From: Candidatus Hadarchaeales archaeon
GTDB lineage: Archaea; Hadarchaeota; Hadarchaeia; Hadarchaeales; WYZ-LMO6
Assembly: GCA_038736355.1 (NCBI GenBank)
Contig: JAVYML010000002.1
Span: 372,001 to 436,000 of the forward strand
Direction of reading: 5' to 3'
DNA length: 64,000 bases
Position numbers and translations under genes: made by a program. A model generated the notes under the pieces. The model was given only the letters and a program-made list of their open reading frames with translations, had not been told where the DNA came from and ran no database searches. Position 1 is the stretch's first letter; every line of letters begins with the position of its first letter. Shown here piece after piece: positions 23,761-34,874 of this stretch.

Positions 23761-24472
23761 GCCTCAGTCTTAGGGAGGAATGGGAGCGGACTAGGGAGGC
23801 GAAGACCTTCTCGAAGTTCTCGGTGGGTGAGAGTTCCCTCTTGAGGAAGAGACCCGTGTGGCCTTCCTCCTTTCTGGAAACGAGGACCTGCACCCTTTCC
23901 CTCACGATTTCCAGGCTCACACCCAGTTTTTTGGCCACTTCCCCCTCCCTTCCCCTCACGGGACTCTCCACATGTCCTGCAGGGGTGGGTTCGATGAGCA
24001 TGAGCCTCTTGTCCACTCCTGGGACCCTCTCCCCTTTCTCCAGTCCTTTCCTCTCGAGAGCTCCGCCGAAGTAGTAGAACTCCAGCTCGAGGGGTTTGGG
24101 TTTTAGGAGGGGGAAGGTGACTACCGTTCTTTCGTCCAGATAGAGGTGGGCTTTGGGGAGCTGCCAAGGGGTGGCCATCACCAGTTCCCTCTTTTCGGGA
24201 AGAAAACCTGCCTCCATCAGGGCCGTTTCCACCAGAAAGGAGGGAAAGGGTTGGGGAAGGAAGAGATCGATGTCGCTTTCCTCGTTCACGTCCCCTCTGG
24301 CGAGGCTTCCGTGGGCGAGGGCCTCCATTCCCCTTTTCGAAAGGGCCACCATCACTTCCAGCGCCCTCTTCCTTAGCTCCGCGAGGAGCTCCCATCTGCG
24401 GGGAGGATAGACCACCTCCCTCCTGTCGGCCCTTGCGGGAGCGGGGTTTACTCCACCACTTCCCTTGCCCAT
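23750..24472 (-). CDS. nucleotidyltransferase-domain protein
   Basis: 240 residues with a DNA polymerase beta-like nucleotidyltransferase core: HGSLARGDVNEESDIDLF (about 54-71), carrying the GS and the two metal-binding aspartates (DxD). It belongs with archaeal predicted nucleotidyltransferases fused to a C-terminal helix-turn-helix-like part (EVAKKLGVSLEIVRERVQ, about 178-195). The reaction is unknown. The start overlaps the cutA gene on the same strand by 25 bases, and the stop overlaps lysS on the other strand by 11 bases. Confidence 0.8.
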   Translation of the reverse strand: MGKGSGGVNPAPARADRREVVYPPRRWELLAELRKRALEVMVALSKRGMEALAHGSLARGDVNEESDIDLFLPQPFPSFLVETALMEAGFLPEKRELVMATPWQLPKAHLYLDERTVVTFPLLKPKPLELEFYYFGGALERKGLEKGERVPGVDKRLMLIEPTPAGHVESPVRGREGEVAKKLGVSLEIVRERVQVLVSRKEEGHTGLFLKRELSPTENFEKVFASLVRSHSSLRLRLKS

Positions 24473-24750
24473 CTCAGGTACTCCTCCGAGACCGCGGAGG
24501 CCCTCAGAACTAAGAGCTCCGGAACCTCGTATGGGTGTAGCTCCTTCAGTCTCTCCATCAGCTTCTCCGGACTCAGGGTCTTCATGAGGAGCAGGAGCTC
24601 CTCCGCTTCCTCCCTCTTCCCCTTCCAGAAATAGAAGGATTTGGCCCCAGGGAGCACGGTCACGCAGGAAGCCAGCTTCTCCTCCACTACCCTTCTCGCC
24701 AGTTCTTCCGCCTTTTCCTTTCTATCCACGGTGGTGAGGAGGATGTACAT
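24448..24750 (-). CDS. cutA: CutA1 divalent cation tolerance protein
   Basis: 100 residues of the trimeric CutA1 family, ferredoxin-like proteins that bind copper and other divalent ions. Diagnostic stretches are KLASCVTVLPGAKSFYFWKGK (about 26-46) and LHPYEVPELLVL (about 70-81), with the conserved Cys and Tyr. Its physiological role is uncertain even in well-studied organisms. It is the first gene of a two-gene unit with the nucleotidyltransferase. Confidence 0.93.
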   Translation of the reverse strand: MYILLTTVDRKEKAEELARRVVEEKLASCVTVLPGAKSFYFWKGKREEAEELLLLMKTLSPEKLMERLKELHPYEVPELLVLRASAVSEEYLRWAREVVE

Positions 24751-24789
24751 CAGTTCTCGAAGGAGGCTGGGGGTATTAGGATTGAGGTG

Positions 24790-24800
24790 GGCTTATACAG
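24790..24800 (+). promoter_or_regulatory. TATA-like promoter of the site-2 protease gene
   Basis: GCTTATACAG is centred about 26 bases upstream of the ATG at 24821, implying a leaderless transcript. Confidence 0.5.
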
Positions 24801-24820
24801 GGGGCAGGGAAAAGGGAAAG

Positions 24821-26017
24821 ATGGAGCTCTCCCAATCCCTTCTCCTCCTCCTCCTGGGTTTGGGTTCCTTCTGGGCGATCTTTCTCCTCTTCTACCGGGA
24901 GGGTCATCTGAAGAAGTACGGATTTTCGTTGGAAGGGGGAATGCTCCTCTGGAGGACCGAAAGGGGTCTGAGGATCATCGATCGTGTCGCCAAGAAGAGG
25001 AGAAAGGGATGGATTTGGTTCGGGGAAGTTGGGACCTATGTGGGTCTCTTCCTCATGTTTTTCGTCTTCTTCAACCTCCTCCTCAACGCCTACTTCATAC
25101 TGAGGAGGCCCGAACTTTCCGTGGCCGGGGCGAGGTTCGTACTTCCAGGGGTAATCCCAGGACTCACCGTTTACTGGTGGTTGATTTCGGTGGCCGTGGT
25201 TCTCCTGGTTCACGAGGTCTCCCACGGTCTCCTGATGAGGGCCCAGGGAATCCCCACGAAGTCAGTTGGTCTCCTCCTCTTCATCGCCCTTCCAGGGGCT
25301 TTCGTGGAGCCAGATGAGAAAAAACTGAATGCTTCCCCCCTCAAGAAAAGGCTGAGGATTTTCGCAGCGGGTTCCTTCGCCAACATTTTGGTGGGCCTCC
25401 TAACCTTCTTCTTTCTTTTCCTCCTCCTTTCCCCCCTCCCCGGTGTGCGCGTGTGGGGGGTAAGGGAGAACGGTCCCTGCGAAAACTTGGAGCTCGGTAC
25501 CCTCCTCCTCTCTTTGAACGGTAAACCCCTGCACACCTGGAGGGATTACGTGGAAGGGGTGGAGAACTTGAAACCGGGGGAAGAAGTGGTTCTGGAGACG
25601 GATAGGGGGACCTTCGTGGTTACAGCCGACAATAGGGACAACAGGGGGAGTCTGGGAATATGGCCCGTCTCCTCCCCCCCGCGCTCTGAGCTCCTCCATC
25701 CCCTCTCCATGTTGGGGCTCATGGTGAACGAGTTGCTGGGAAGACCCGCCCTCCCACCCTATACCCTCCTCCATCCCTACTTCTACCGTTCTCCCCTTCC
25801 CTGGCCCTTGGTGGACCTCCTGAAATGGATCTTCGTCCTCGATTTGGGAATAGGGATGTTCAACCTCCTCCCCCTCGTGCCCTTGGATGGGGGTTACATG
25901 TTCAGGGGTCTGCTGGAGCTGAAGATGTCCAAGAAGAGGGCCAGGCAGTTCTCCAATTTCTTCTCCCTCTTCCTCCTCTTTATCCTCCTCTTGAATCTTT
26001 TCCCTTCCCTCCTGTAG
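24821..26017 (+). CDS. site-2 protease-like intramembrane metalloprotease (M50)
   Basis: 398 residues with about seven membrane helices. The zinc motif is HEVSHG (near residue 130) in a helix, and the third ligand is in VPLDGGYM (LDG motif, about 350). Between them is a PDZ-like domain (about 210-275) with CENLELGTLLLSLNGKPL and the DFVV-like strands. This is the S2P class that cuts transmembrane substrates to release regulators. The ATG at 24821 is supported by a TATA-like element about 26 bases upstream. The gene ends just before the SRP RNA promoter. The substrate is unknown. Confidence 0.9.
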   Translation: MELSQSLLLLLLGLGSFWAIFLLFYREGHLKKYGFSLEGGMLLWRTERGLRIIDRVAKKRRKGWIWFGEVGTYVGLFLMFFVFFNLLLNAYFILRRPELSVAGARFVLPGVIPGLTVYWWLISVAVVLLVHEVSHGLLMRAQGIPTKSVGLLLFIALPGAFVEPDEKKLNASPLKKRLRIFAAGSFANILVGLLTFFFLFLLLSPLPGVRVWGVRENGPCENLELGTLLLSLNGKPLHTWRDYVEGVENLKPGEEVVLETDRGTFVVTADNRDNRGSLGIWPVSSPPRSELLHPLSMLGLMVNELLGRPALPPYTLLHPYFYRSPLPWPLVDLLKWIFVLDLGIGMFNLLPLVPLDGGYMFRGLLELKMSKKRARQFSNFFSLFLLFILLLNLFPSLL

Positions 26018-26022
26018 GCAAG

Positions 26023-26030
26023 GTTATAAG
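26023..26030 (+). promoter_or_regulatory. TATA box of the SRP RNA gene
   Basis: GTTATAAG is centred about 26 bases before the G that begins the SRP RNA at 26052, the standard archaeal spacing. Confidence 0.7.
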
Positions 26031-26051
26031 ATGGATGGGGAAGGTTTGAAT

Positions 26052-26365
26052 GGCGGCGGGCTAGGCGGGGGGCTAGCGGTCCCCTGTAACCGGAAATCCG
26101 CTCATGCCGGGCCGAAGTCGGGGGGCGGCGCTGGAACCTCGCACCGCCCGGTCCCGGGTGTGGAAGTCCCGCCCCGCAGGGTCGGCGGCGGAGGGGCCCC
26201 GACCGGAGGGCCGGGGAGAACCTCCCTTACCTGCTGAATCCCCCAGGGGCGGAAGTCAGCAAGGGTAGGCAGGACGCACGGCGCTTGCGGAAAGCGGGAT
26301 GGAGCCTGAGGGGCCGGTCAACGGTGTGCAGGGGAAGGCGTCCACCTTCGACGCGCCCGCCGCCT
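26052..26365 (+). ncRNA. ffs: signal recognition particle (7S) RNA
   Basis: The very GC-rich transcript begins GGCGGCGGGCTAGG and ends CCCGCCGCC, so the two ends pair as helix 1, a feature of archaeal SRP RNA. Inside are the conserved CCCCTGTAACCGGAAA segment of the Alu domain, and the S-domain helix 8 with its GGAA tetraloop (CTTGCGGAAAGC) and GAGCCTGAGGGGCCGGTCAA asymmetric-loop region that binds SRP54. The length of about 314 is normal. Ends are set by pairing and by the TATA box, and are uncertain by a few bases. Confidence 0.93.
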
Positions 26366-26388
26366 CTCACGCTTCCCGAGCAGTTTCA

Positions 26389-26401
26389 GTTTTTGTTCTT
26401 T
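26389..26401 (+). terminator. T-rich terminator after SRP RNA
   Basis: AGTTTTTGTTCTTTC follows the SRP RNA by about 25 bases. Archaeal transcription commonly ends in such T tracts. The stretch from here to 26454 holds nothing else that I can recognise. Confidence 0.5.
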
Positions 26402-26454
26402 CCCAAGGCTATTCCGCTGGCAAGCTGTTTCAATCCCTTCACCGAGGAAAGATC

Positions 26455-27117
26455 TTATTTGGCGCTTTTGGTGGCGAGGAAATGGGCCAGCCTCAGGGGT
26501 TGTGGGATCCTGAAGGAGGTGGAGGTCCTGAGCGTGAGTTCTATGGCCGTTGGGAGGGAGAGTTTGTGACCCACGCTCACGTACACTGGTTTGACTCCCG
26601 TTTTGGTTCTCACGGCAGCTCCCACCACTTCTCCCCCTTCCCTCAACAGGGAGTATCCCCCCCTTTGGAGGGGAGGTTCTTCACCCTCTCCGCAGAGCTT
26701 GGATTTCGCCACTCCAAGGGTTGGTTTTTCGAGCACCACCCCTAGATGGGAAGCTAGGCCCGCCCTCCTGGGATGGGCCACTCCGTGACCGTCCACCATG
26801 TACACGTCGGCCTCCACCTCCCTTGCCACCTCCAGCATCCCTTCCAACTCCCTGAAGGCTAGGAAGGTGGGGAGATAGGGAAATTTTATCCTGACTTTTT
26901 TCACCCTCTTTTCAAGGATCTCCAGGGAGCTGAGGTCCAATACCACACAGGAGGAGTACCCACGGTCTTTTCCCGCATAGGCCAGATCGAGGCCTGCTAT
27001 TCTCTCGAGTTTCTTCCATTCGTCCTTGATCAGTACTCTTTCGGCCACCCTTCTTTGGATCTCTATTAGTTGACGTAAATCCACCGTTCTGTGGGGTTTC
27101 AGGAGGGGAAGCATCAT
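26455..27117 (-). CDS. nfi: endonuclease V (deoxyinosine-specific)
   Basis: 220 residues of endonuclease V, which nicks DNA or RNA one base 3' of deoxyinosine or inosine. The catalytic carboxylates are in AGLDLAY (Asp about 44), FRELEG (Glu about 89) and VDGHGVAHPRRAGLASHLG (Asp about 108); PYLPTFLAFRE is the family hallmark that recognises inosine. ATG ATG doublets at 27117 and 27114 leave the start uncertain by one codon. A TATA-like AGATAAAAG on the minus strand lies about 23 bases upstream and is shared with the divergent zinc-ribbon gene. Confidence 0.93.
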   Translation of the reverse strand: MMLPLLKPHRTVDLRQLIEIQRRVAERVLIKDEWKKLERIAGLDLAYAGKDRGYSSCVVLDLSSLEILEKRVKKVRIKFPYLPTFLAFRELEGMLEVAREVEADVYMVDGHGVAHPRRAGLASHLGVVLEKPTLGVAKSKLCGEGEEPPLQRGGYSLLREGGEVVGAAVRTKTGVKPVYVSVGHKLSLPTAIELTLRTSTSFRIPQPLRLAHFLATKSAK

Positions 27118-27134
27118 GAGCTTTTGGAGAGAGA

Positions 27135-27146
27135 ACTTTTATCTTG
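27135..27146. promoter_or_regulatory. bidirectional TATA-like block between nfi and the zinc ribbon/primase unit
   Basis: AACTTTTATCTT on the plus strand, or AAGATAAAAGTT on the minus strand, is placed about 25-30 bases from both start regions (27117 on minus, 27171 on plus) and can serve both directions. Confidence 0.5.
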
Positions 27147-27170
27147 AAGAGGAAAAGGGAGAGGGAAAAA

Positions 27171-27335
27171 ATGCGAGCCAAAGGACCGAAATGTAAGTCC
27201 TGTGGAAAACAGATCCAGCTCATGAGCTATAGTACGGGTTATCTCAAGGTGGTGGTTCCGGGAGAGGCCAAGGCCAAGTTCCTTTGCCAGGAGTGTGCCG
27301 AGAAACTGTTGGGCAAAAAGCTAGCCGAACTCTAA
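27171..27335 (+). CDS. small zinc-ribbon protein
   Basis: 54 residues with CKSCGK (about 7-12) and CQECAE, one four-cysteine zinc ribbon, with basic ends. ATG 27171 is preferred to an in-frame upstream start at 27144 because of the distance from the promoter block and a purine-rich GGGAGAGGG just before it. Its stop is only five bases before the primase-like gene, so the two are co-transcribed. A role as a DNA- or RNA-binding accessory is conceivable but not shown. Confidence 0.65.
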   Translation: MRAKGPKCKSCGKQIQLMSYSTGYLKVVVPGEAKAKFLCQECAEKLLGKKLAEL

Positions 27336-27340
27336 TCAGC

Positions 27341-28435
27341 ATGGCGGAGCCAAGGGACCACATCCTGATGACGTTGGCGATAAAACCGAAGGGGAAGTTG
27401 GTGGATTTAGAGCATATAAGGGAAAAGGTGAGCCGCGATTCCAGAAGGGAATTTTCGGAGAAGGAGGTTTTGGACCTCTTGAAGGAATTGATGGAAGAGA
27501 AACTGGTGGAAGAAAGGGAGGGGAACTACGCCCTTACGGAAAGGGGGAGGGAGTACTTCGAACGCAGATGGAGGGAGATAGGGAAAGAGCTGAACCAGGA
27601 CTACTTGAAGGTCTATAGGGCCAAAAGATACTACCCCGTGGTTGCTCCCACCCTTCTCGAGTTCTGCAGGGGGAGATGGGTTTCGGTTTTCAGACTCTTT
27701 ACGGGAAGGGCATGGTTGCAACGGAAGATGGGACCCAGATACATCACCATCCAAAGCCTCTCTGACCTGCAGAAATGGCTCGATCTCCATGGCATAGATT
27801 TCATCCCTTATATCCATCGGGTGGGTTCCGATCGACCGGACTGGTTTGTGCTGGATTTGGATGCTGGTAAGGAGGTGAAGGATGCGGAGGTCAGGAAGGC
27901 GGTGGAAGTCACGATGGAGAAGATGGAAGACTTGGGCTTGGAGCCCAAGCTGAAGTACAGCGGTTCTAGGGGATTCCAGCTCTGGACGAGGTTCAAACCC
28001 CACGAGCTTCCCAAGGATTATCGTCCCCTGGAACTACAGGCTGGAAAAAGGGAGAAAAATTTCTTCAGCTTTTACGCCGATCTCATAAGGTTTCTGGAGG
28101 CGGAAGTCTCCAACAAGCTTCCCGGTCTCACCACCTCCGATGTGGCCCACAAGGAGAAAAGAAGGGGAAAGGTGCTTTTCGATCCTTCGGTGATGAAGCC
28201 CATGGGTGATGTGCGGGCACCCTACTCGATGCATTACAAAACGGGACTCATCTCCATGCCTTTGACTAGAGAGGAGCTGAAGGGTTTCACCCCAGAGCAG
28301 GCCGATCCCGAAAGGGTGGCGGAGAGGTACGAGGAAAGGGGAAACGAGTTTGAACTGGAGCCCGTCGATGGGGAGGATTTCTTCAGGGAAGCCATTGAAT
28401 GGTTCAAGCAGAATCCTGGAGGTAGAAAGGAATGA
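27341..28435 (+). CDS. LigD polymerase-like archaeo-eukaryotic primase with N-terminal winged helix
   Basis: 364 residues. Residues about 1-75 form a winged-helix domain. From about 150 the sequence follows LigD-Pol/AEP enzymes, which add nucleotides or primers during end joining: GSDRPDWFVLDLDAG with catalytic Asp172 and Asp174, KYSGSRGFQ (207-213), KVLFDPS with the third Asp (281), then VRAPYSMHYKTGLISMPL, which aligns with the LigD APYS-RxxPGxPVSTPL segment. The zinc motif of replicative PriS is absent. Gln213 replaces the histidine usual after the RGxH/KGLH motif, which contacts the incoming nucleotide. The stop overlaps the next start (ATGA). A LigD phosphoesterase gene is at 42951; no Ku or ligase gene is in the window. 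Confidence 0.8.
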   Translation: MAEPRDHILMTLAIKPKGKLVDLEHIREKVSRDSRREFSEKEVLDLLKELMEEKLVEEREGNYALTERGREYFERRWREIGKELNQDYLKVYRAKRYYPVVAPTLLEFCRGRWVSVFRLFTGRAWLQRKMGPRYITIQSLSDLQKWLDLHGIDFIPYIHRVGSDRPDWFVLDLDAGKEVKDAEVRKAVEVTMEKMEDLGLEPKLKYSGSRGFQLWTRFKPHELPKDYRPLELQAGKREKNFFSFYADLIRFLEAEVSNKLPGLTTSDVAHKEKRRGKVLFDPSVMKPMGDVRAPYSMHYKTGLISMPLTREELKGFTPEQADPERVAERYEERGNEFELEPVDGEDFFREAIEWFKQNPGGRKE

Positions 28436-29472
28436 TCCTCACGGCGGATAGGGAAAGGGAGGTGATACGCACCCTCCTCCTGAAGAGCGGGGCGGGTGAG
28501 GAGGAAGCGGAGGACGTGGCGGAGGTATTGACGGAAGGGGATCTCAGGGGTTTCCATTCCCATGGGATGTTGAGGCTTCCATACATCCTCAGGGCCTTGA
28601 GGAGGGGAACCATCCTCCCCAGGGCGAAGGTGAGGGTGGTGAGGGAGAGTCCGGCCACCGCGCTCTTGGACGGGGGACATGGGTTGGGACACCATGTGGC
28701 AAAGAGGGCCATGCTTCTGGCCATCGAGAAGGCTAGGGAGGTGGGGGTGGGGGCGGTGGGGGTATTCAACTCCAATCATTTCGGTATCGCCGGGTACTAT
28801 GCGGAGATGGCCATGAGGGAGGGCATGGTTGGGATAGTGGCCACCACCACCGATCCCTTGGTGCACCCCTGGGGCGGGTGCGAGCCCCTCTTGGGAACCA
28901 ATGCCCTCGCGGTGGGCATACCCACCCGTCCACCCGTCCTTCTGGACATGGCCATGAGCGTGGCGGCTAGGGGAAAACTGGTGGAGGCGGCGAAGAAGGG
29001 GGAGAGGATACCCGAGGGATGGGCGGTGGATAGGGAGGGAAGACCCACCACGGATCCCGAGGAGGGATTGAAGGGTGCACTCAGCCCCTTTGGGGGGCCG
29101 AAGGGATATGGGTTGGCCTTTGTACTGGAGCTCCTGGCGGGTCCTATGGTCAACGCCGCGGCCGGCAGGAAGGTCAGGGGAACGCTTGAGCCCGTGGAGG
29201 GTTTTTGTACCAAGGGGGATCTGATGATGGTTTTGGATCCCTCTGCCTTCACCGATAGGGAGAGATTCCTGAGGGAGGCAGAAGAGTTTATTCTGGAAGT
29301 GAAAGCCTCCAGGAGGGCCGAGGGTTTTCAGGAGATCCTCCTTCCAGGGGAGCCGGAGTTCAGGAAGAGGGAGAGGTATCTCAGGGAGGGAATACCCCTT
29401 CCGGACGAAATATGGGAGGAAGTGAGGAGCACGGCGAAGGAATTGGGCCTCTGGCCTGAGGAATGGGGTTGA
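28432..29472 (+). CDS. Ldh2-family malate/L-lactate/sulfolactate dehydrogenase
   Basis: 346 residues of the Ldh2 NAD(P)H-dependent 2-hydroxyacid dehydrogenase family, distinct from Rossmann-type malate dehydrogenases. Hallmarks are the RGFHSHGM motif (about 38-45) with the catalytic His, the VFNSNHFGIAGYYA stretch and the NALAVGIPT/LLDMAMSVAARGK region for cofactor and substrate. Archaeal members act on malate, sulfolactate (ComC) or related acids, and the substrate cannot be settled here. It overlaps the primase-like gene by four bases and is convergent with pgk. Confidence 0.9.
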   Translation: MILTADREREVIRTLLLKSGAGEEEAEDVAEVLTEGDLRGFHSHGMLRLPYILRALRRGTILPRAKVRVVRESPATALLDGGHGLGHHVAKRAMLLAIEKAREVGVGAVGVFNSNHFGIAGYYAEMAMREGMVGIVATTTDPLVHPWGGCEPLLGTNALAVGIPTRPPVLLDMAMSVAARGKLVEAAKKGERIPEGWAVDREGRPTTDPEEGLKGALSPFGGPKGYGLAFVLELLAGPMVNAAAGRKVRGTLEPVEGFCTKGDLMMVLDPSAFTDRERFLREAEEFILEVKASRRAEGFQEILLPGEPEFRKRERYLREGIPLPDEIWEEVRSTAKELGLWPEEWG

Positions 29473-30681
29473 TCAGCCGGTTTTGAGGAGGAGATCCACC
29501 ACGGGCATGGGTTCTCCGGCAAGGAAACTTATGCACGCACCCCCTCCCGTGCTCACGTGACTCAGCTTGGAGAGCACCCCTGCCTTTTCGGCGGCGGCCA
29601 CCATGTGACCTCCTCCCACGATGGTGTAGGCTCCGGAGTCCACCATCGCCCGCAACACCTCCACGGTCCCCTTCTCGAATTCCTTTTCCTCGAATACTCC
29701 CAGCGGACCGTTGGCCACCACCGTTTTCGCCCCCTTTATGATTTCGGAGTACTCCCTGATAGTCCTGCTTCCTATGTCCTTGATGGGGGCATTCACGGGA
29801 AGGCTGGAAACTTCCACCTCCTCCCTCTTGTTTCCCCTTTCCACGGCAACATCCACCGGGAGCTTGATCTTCCCCCCATAGGTCGACAGCAACTTCTTTG
29901 CCCTCTCCCTTTCCTTCTCGAATCCCTTCTCCCTCAACACTTGAAAGCTGGGTTCTCCCAGGTCTATCCCGGAGGCGGAGAGGAAGAGCAATGCCACCAG
30001 ACCCCCAGTCAATACCATGTCGGCAATTCCCTTGGAGAGTACATTTTCGATCATGCTCATGGAGTCCTTCGATTTTCCTCCCCCGAGCACGTAGATGCAG
30101 GGTCTCTCCGGTTCCCTGGCCCTGCTCAATCCCCTCAGTTCCCTTTCCATCAGCCTCCCGGCGTAGGTGGGAAGCACGGCCCCAAAGCCCACCAAGGAGG
30201 GTTGCCCCCTGTGTGCCGCCCCGAAGGCATCGTTCACGTAAAGGTCGGCGAGGGAGGAGAGTTCCCTCACCAAAAAAGTCTTGGCCATCTGCTCGGGGGT
30301 ACCGGTAAGGGACTCCTCAGCGTAGAACCTGACGTTTTCCAGTAAAAGGACCTCTCCTTCCTTCAGTCCCTTTATGGCCTCTTTCGCCGAAGGTCCAAGC
30401 AAGTCCGGGACATATTTGATGCGCATGCCAAGGATTTCTTCCATCCTTTTCGCATGTTTTTCCAACCTGGAGAAGTCCTCATCCCCGGGCCTGCCCTGAT
30501 GGGCCAGGACCACCACCTTCGCCCCTTTTCCCGCCAGTTCCTTGATGGTGGGAGCACACTCCCTTATCCTGGAGTCTTCCAGGATTTCTCCAGTTTTGGG
30601 ATCCAGGGGGGAATTGATGTCCACCCTGAGGAGAACGGTTTTACCCTTCACTTCTACCCGATCCAGGGTGGGGAGCGACAT
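29473..30681 (-). CDS. pgk: phosphoglycerate kinase
   Basis: 402 residues. It transfers phosphate between 1,3-bisphosphoglycerate and ADP in glycolysis and in reverse for gluconeogenesis. The N-terminal lobe has LLRVDINSPLD and LAHQGRPGDEDF, and the C-terminal lobe has YVLGGGKSKDS, NGPLGVFE and the glycine loop GGGHMVAAA. The ATG at 30681 lies one base after the GAPDH stop, so gap and pgk are an operon with gap first. This arrangement puts two consecutive enzymes of the pathway together. Confidence 0.95.
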   Translation of the reverse strand: MSLPTLDRVEVKGKTVLLRVDINSPLDPKTGEILEDSRIRECAPTIKELAGKGAKVVVLAHQGRPGDEDFSRLEKHAKRMEEILGMRIKYVPDLLGPSAKEAIKGLKEGEVLLLENVRFYAEESLTGTPEQMAKTFLVRELSSLADLYVNDAFGAAHRGQPSLVGFGAVLPTYAGRLMERELRGLSRAREPERPCIYVLGGGKSKDSMSMIENVLSKGIADMVLTGGLVALLFLSASGIDLGEPSFQVLREKGFEKERERAKKLLSTYGGKIKLPVDVAVERGNKREEVEVSSLPVNAPIKDIGSRTIREYSEIIKGAKTVVANGPLGVFEEKEFEKGTVEVLRAMVDSGAYTIVGGGHMVAAAEKAGVLSKLSHVSTGGGACISFLAGEPMPVVDLLLKTG

Positions 30682-30682
30682 T

Positions 30683-33567
<2,885 letters not shown>

Positions 33568-33574
33568 GAAACTG

Positions 33575-33985
33575 GTGAAGCTGGGACTGGTGGCCAGCGA
33601 GTTCTCTTGGGATGTGGTGGGTCCCATGGTGGAGTTTGCGAAGAGGCACATAGAGTTCTTGGGAGCGACGCTGGAGAGGGAAGTGCTGGTTCCTGGGGTC
33701 TGGGAAATACCAGTGGCCGTGAAGAAGCTGCTTTCCGAGGGAAAGGTGGATGCCGTGGTGACGCTGGGGGCTGTGATAGAGGGAGAAACCGAACACGATG
33801 AGGTGATCATGCAGCAGACCACTAGGAAACTGATGGATTTGGCCCTGGAGTACGGCAAACCCGTGGCTTTGGGCATCTCAGGGCCAGGCATGACCAGACT
33901 CCAAGCGCTGGACAGGGTGAATGAGTACGCTAGGAGAGCGGTGGAGAGTGCGGTCAAAACGGCGAAAAGGCTGGGAATCGGCTGA
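33575..33985 (+). CDS. ribH: 6,7-dimethyl-8-ribityllumazine synthase
   Basis: 136 residues. It joins the four-carbon unit with the ribitylaminopyrimidine. Motifs are PGVWEIPVAVKKLL (about 40-53), VTLGAVIEGETEHDEVI (about 64-80) and LGISGPGMT. The GTG start at 33575 is preceded by AAGGAGGTGAG with good spacing, a clear ribosome-binding site. The stop is seven bases before the arfB start. Confidence 0.92.
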   Translation: MKLGLVASEFSWDVVGPMVEFAKRHIEFLGATLEREVLVPGVWEIPVAVKKLLSEGKVDAVVTLGAVIEGETEHDEVIMQQTTRKLMDLALEYGKPVALGISGPGMTRLQALDRVNEYARRAVESAVKTAKRLGIG

Positions 33986-33992
33986 AGGCCGG

Positions 33993-34640
33993 GTGGGGAT
34001 ACTGGCTTTGGGTTCCCACCAGGAGAGACATGGAGCTGTGCTTCCCCCAGATACCGATGCCAAGCTGGCAGCCCATGTGGCCTTAGAAGCGGCCAAGAGG
34101 AGCGGTGCCAAATTCTTGGGGATCCTCCTCACCTCCTACGAGCTTCCCCTCATAAGGACGGGAAAACACCACTCCCTGAAGAAGGTGATGGGGGAACTGT
34201 GTAGGAGGCTGGGGGAGGCCAAGGAAGTTCTGGGAGTGAAGGCCGTGGTGCTCGTGAACGCCCATGGAGGAAATAAGCCCCTCAGGGAACACCTACACAA
34301 GCTGGAGAAGAGGATGGGGGTGAGGTTAGCTTTCACCACCCTTCTGGTCGACCTCGAAGGGCCACACGCTGGAACGGGGGAAGTAAGCGCGGCTGCTGCT
34401 GCTGGATTGGCCGACCTTTCGAGGCTGGATGAGCACTTGGATTTCCAGAAGTATCCGGAGGTGGGTTTCGTGGGGATGGAGAGGGTACGCAGGAAATACA
34501 CATGGGCGGAGAGGCATGCTAGGGAAGTTATGGAAAGGGGAGTGAAGGCGGATCTGGAGCTGGGAAGGAAAATCTTGGAAGGGGCGGTGGAGGAGGCGGT
34601 AGGGGAGGTGAGGAGATTGGTTTCCGAGCTAGGGGGTTGA
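33993..34640 (+). CDS. arfB: creatininase-family FAPy deformylase
   Basis: 215 residues of the creatininase/ArfB family. ArfB removes formate from the formamidopyrimidine made from GTP, an early step shared by archaeal riboflavin and F420 synthesis. Metal-binding motifs are LGSHQERHGAVLPPDTD (about 5-21), NAHGGNKPL (about 88-96) and GPHAGTGEVSAA (about 123-134). The GTG start at 33993 matches the family N-terminus. An in-frame ATG at 33921 lies inside ribH. Its place at the end of the rib operon supports the ArfB assignment over creatininase. Confidence 0.88.
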   Translation: MGILALGSHQERHGAVLPPDTDAKLAAHVALEAAKRSGAKFLGILLTSYELPLIRTGKHHSLKKVMGELCRRLGEAKEVLGVKAVVLVNAHGGNKPLREHLHKLEKRMGVRLAFTTLLVDLEGPHAGTGEVSAAAAAGLADLSRLDEHLDFQKYPEVGFVGMERVRRKYTWAERHAREVMERGVKADLELGRKILEGAVEEAVGEVRRLVSELGG

Positions 34641-34874
34641 GAGACAACCGAACTCCTTCCCCATTTCCAACAGGGCCCAAGCCCAAACCAAACATTCGAA
34701 ACTCTTCACGAGGGAACGGGAGCGGAAGTGGAGAGAATCCTGGTAATAAGCTTTGATGTTTTCCAGCAGTTTTTCTCCCCTCCTATCCAAAGATTTTACA
34801 CCCTTAAGGGCCTCCTCCAGTTTCTTCGACCAGACCTCTATCTCCGTTCGCAGTTCTTCCTCTAGGTCCTTCAC
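34629..34874 (-). CDS. DUF357-family helical protein
   Basis: 81 residues, all helical and charged, with KAYYQDSLHF and SLVKSFECLVWAWALLEMGKEFG in the last third. This is the pattern of the archaeal DUF357 family, whose function is unknown. The GTG start overlaps the dphB stop by four bases (GTGA), so it is translationally coupled to diphthamide synthesis. A longer frame upstream lies inside dphB. It is convergent with arfB, overlapping its last 12 bases. Confidence 0.8.
   Translation of the reverse strand: MKDLEEELRTEIEVWSKKLEEALKGVKSLDRRGEKLLENIKAYYQDSLHFRSRSLVKSFECLVWAWALLEMGKEFGCLSTP

Noticed and set aside
26031-26455. Several plus-strand frames through the GC-rich stretch after the site-2 protease gene
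   Set aside because: The stretch is the SRP RNA with a clear TATA box and paired ends. The frames have no protein character.
27341-28435. Replicative primase small subunit PriS
   Set aside because: No zinc motif of PriS is present, and the C-terminal APYS...GLISMPL segment follows LigD-Pol instead.
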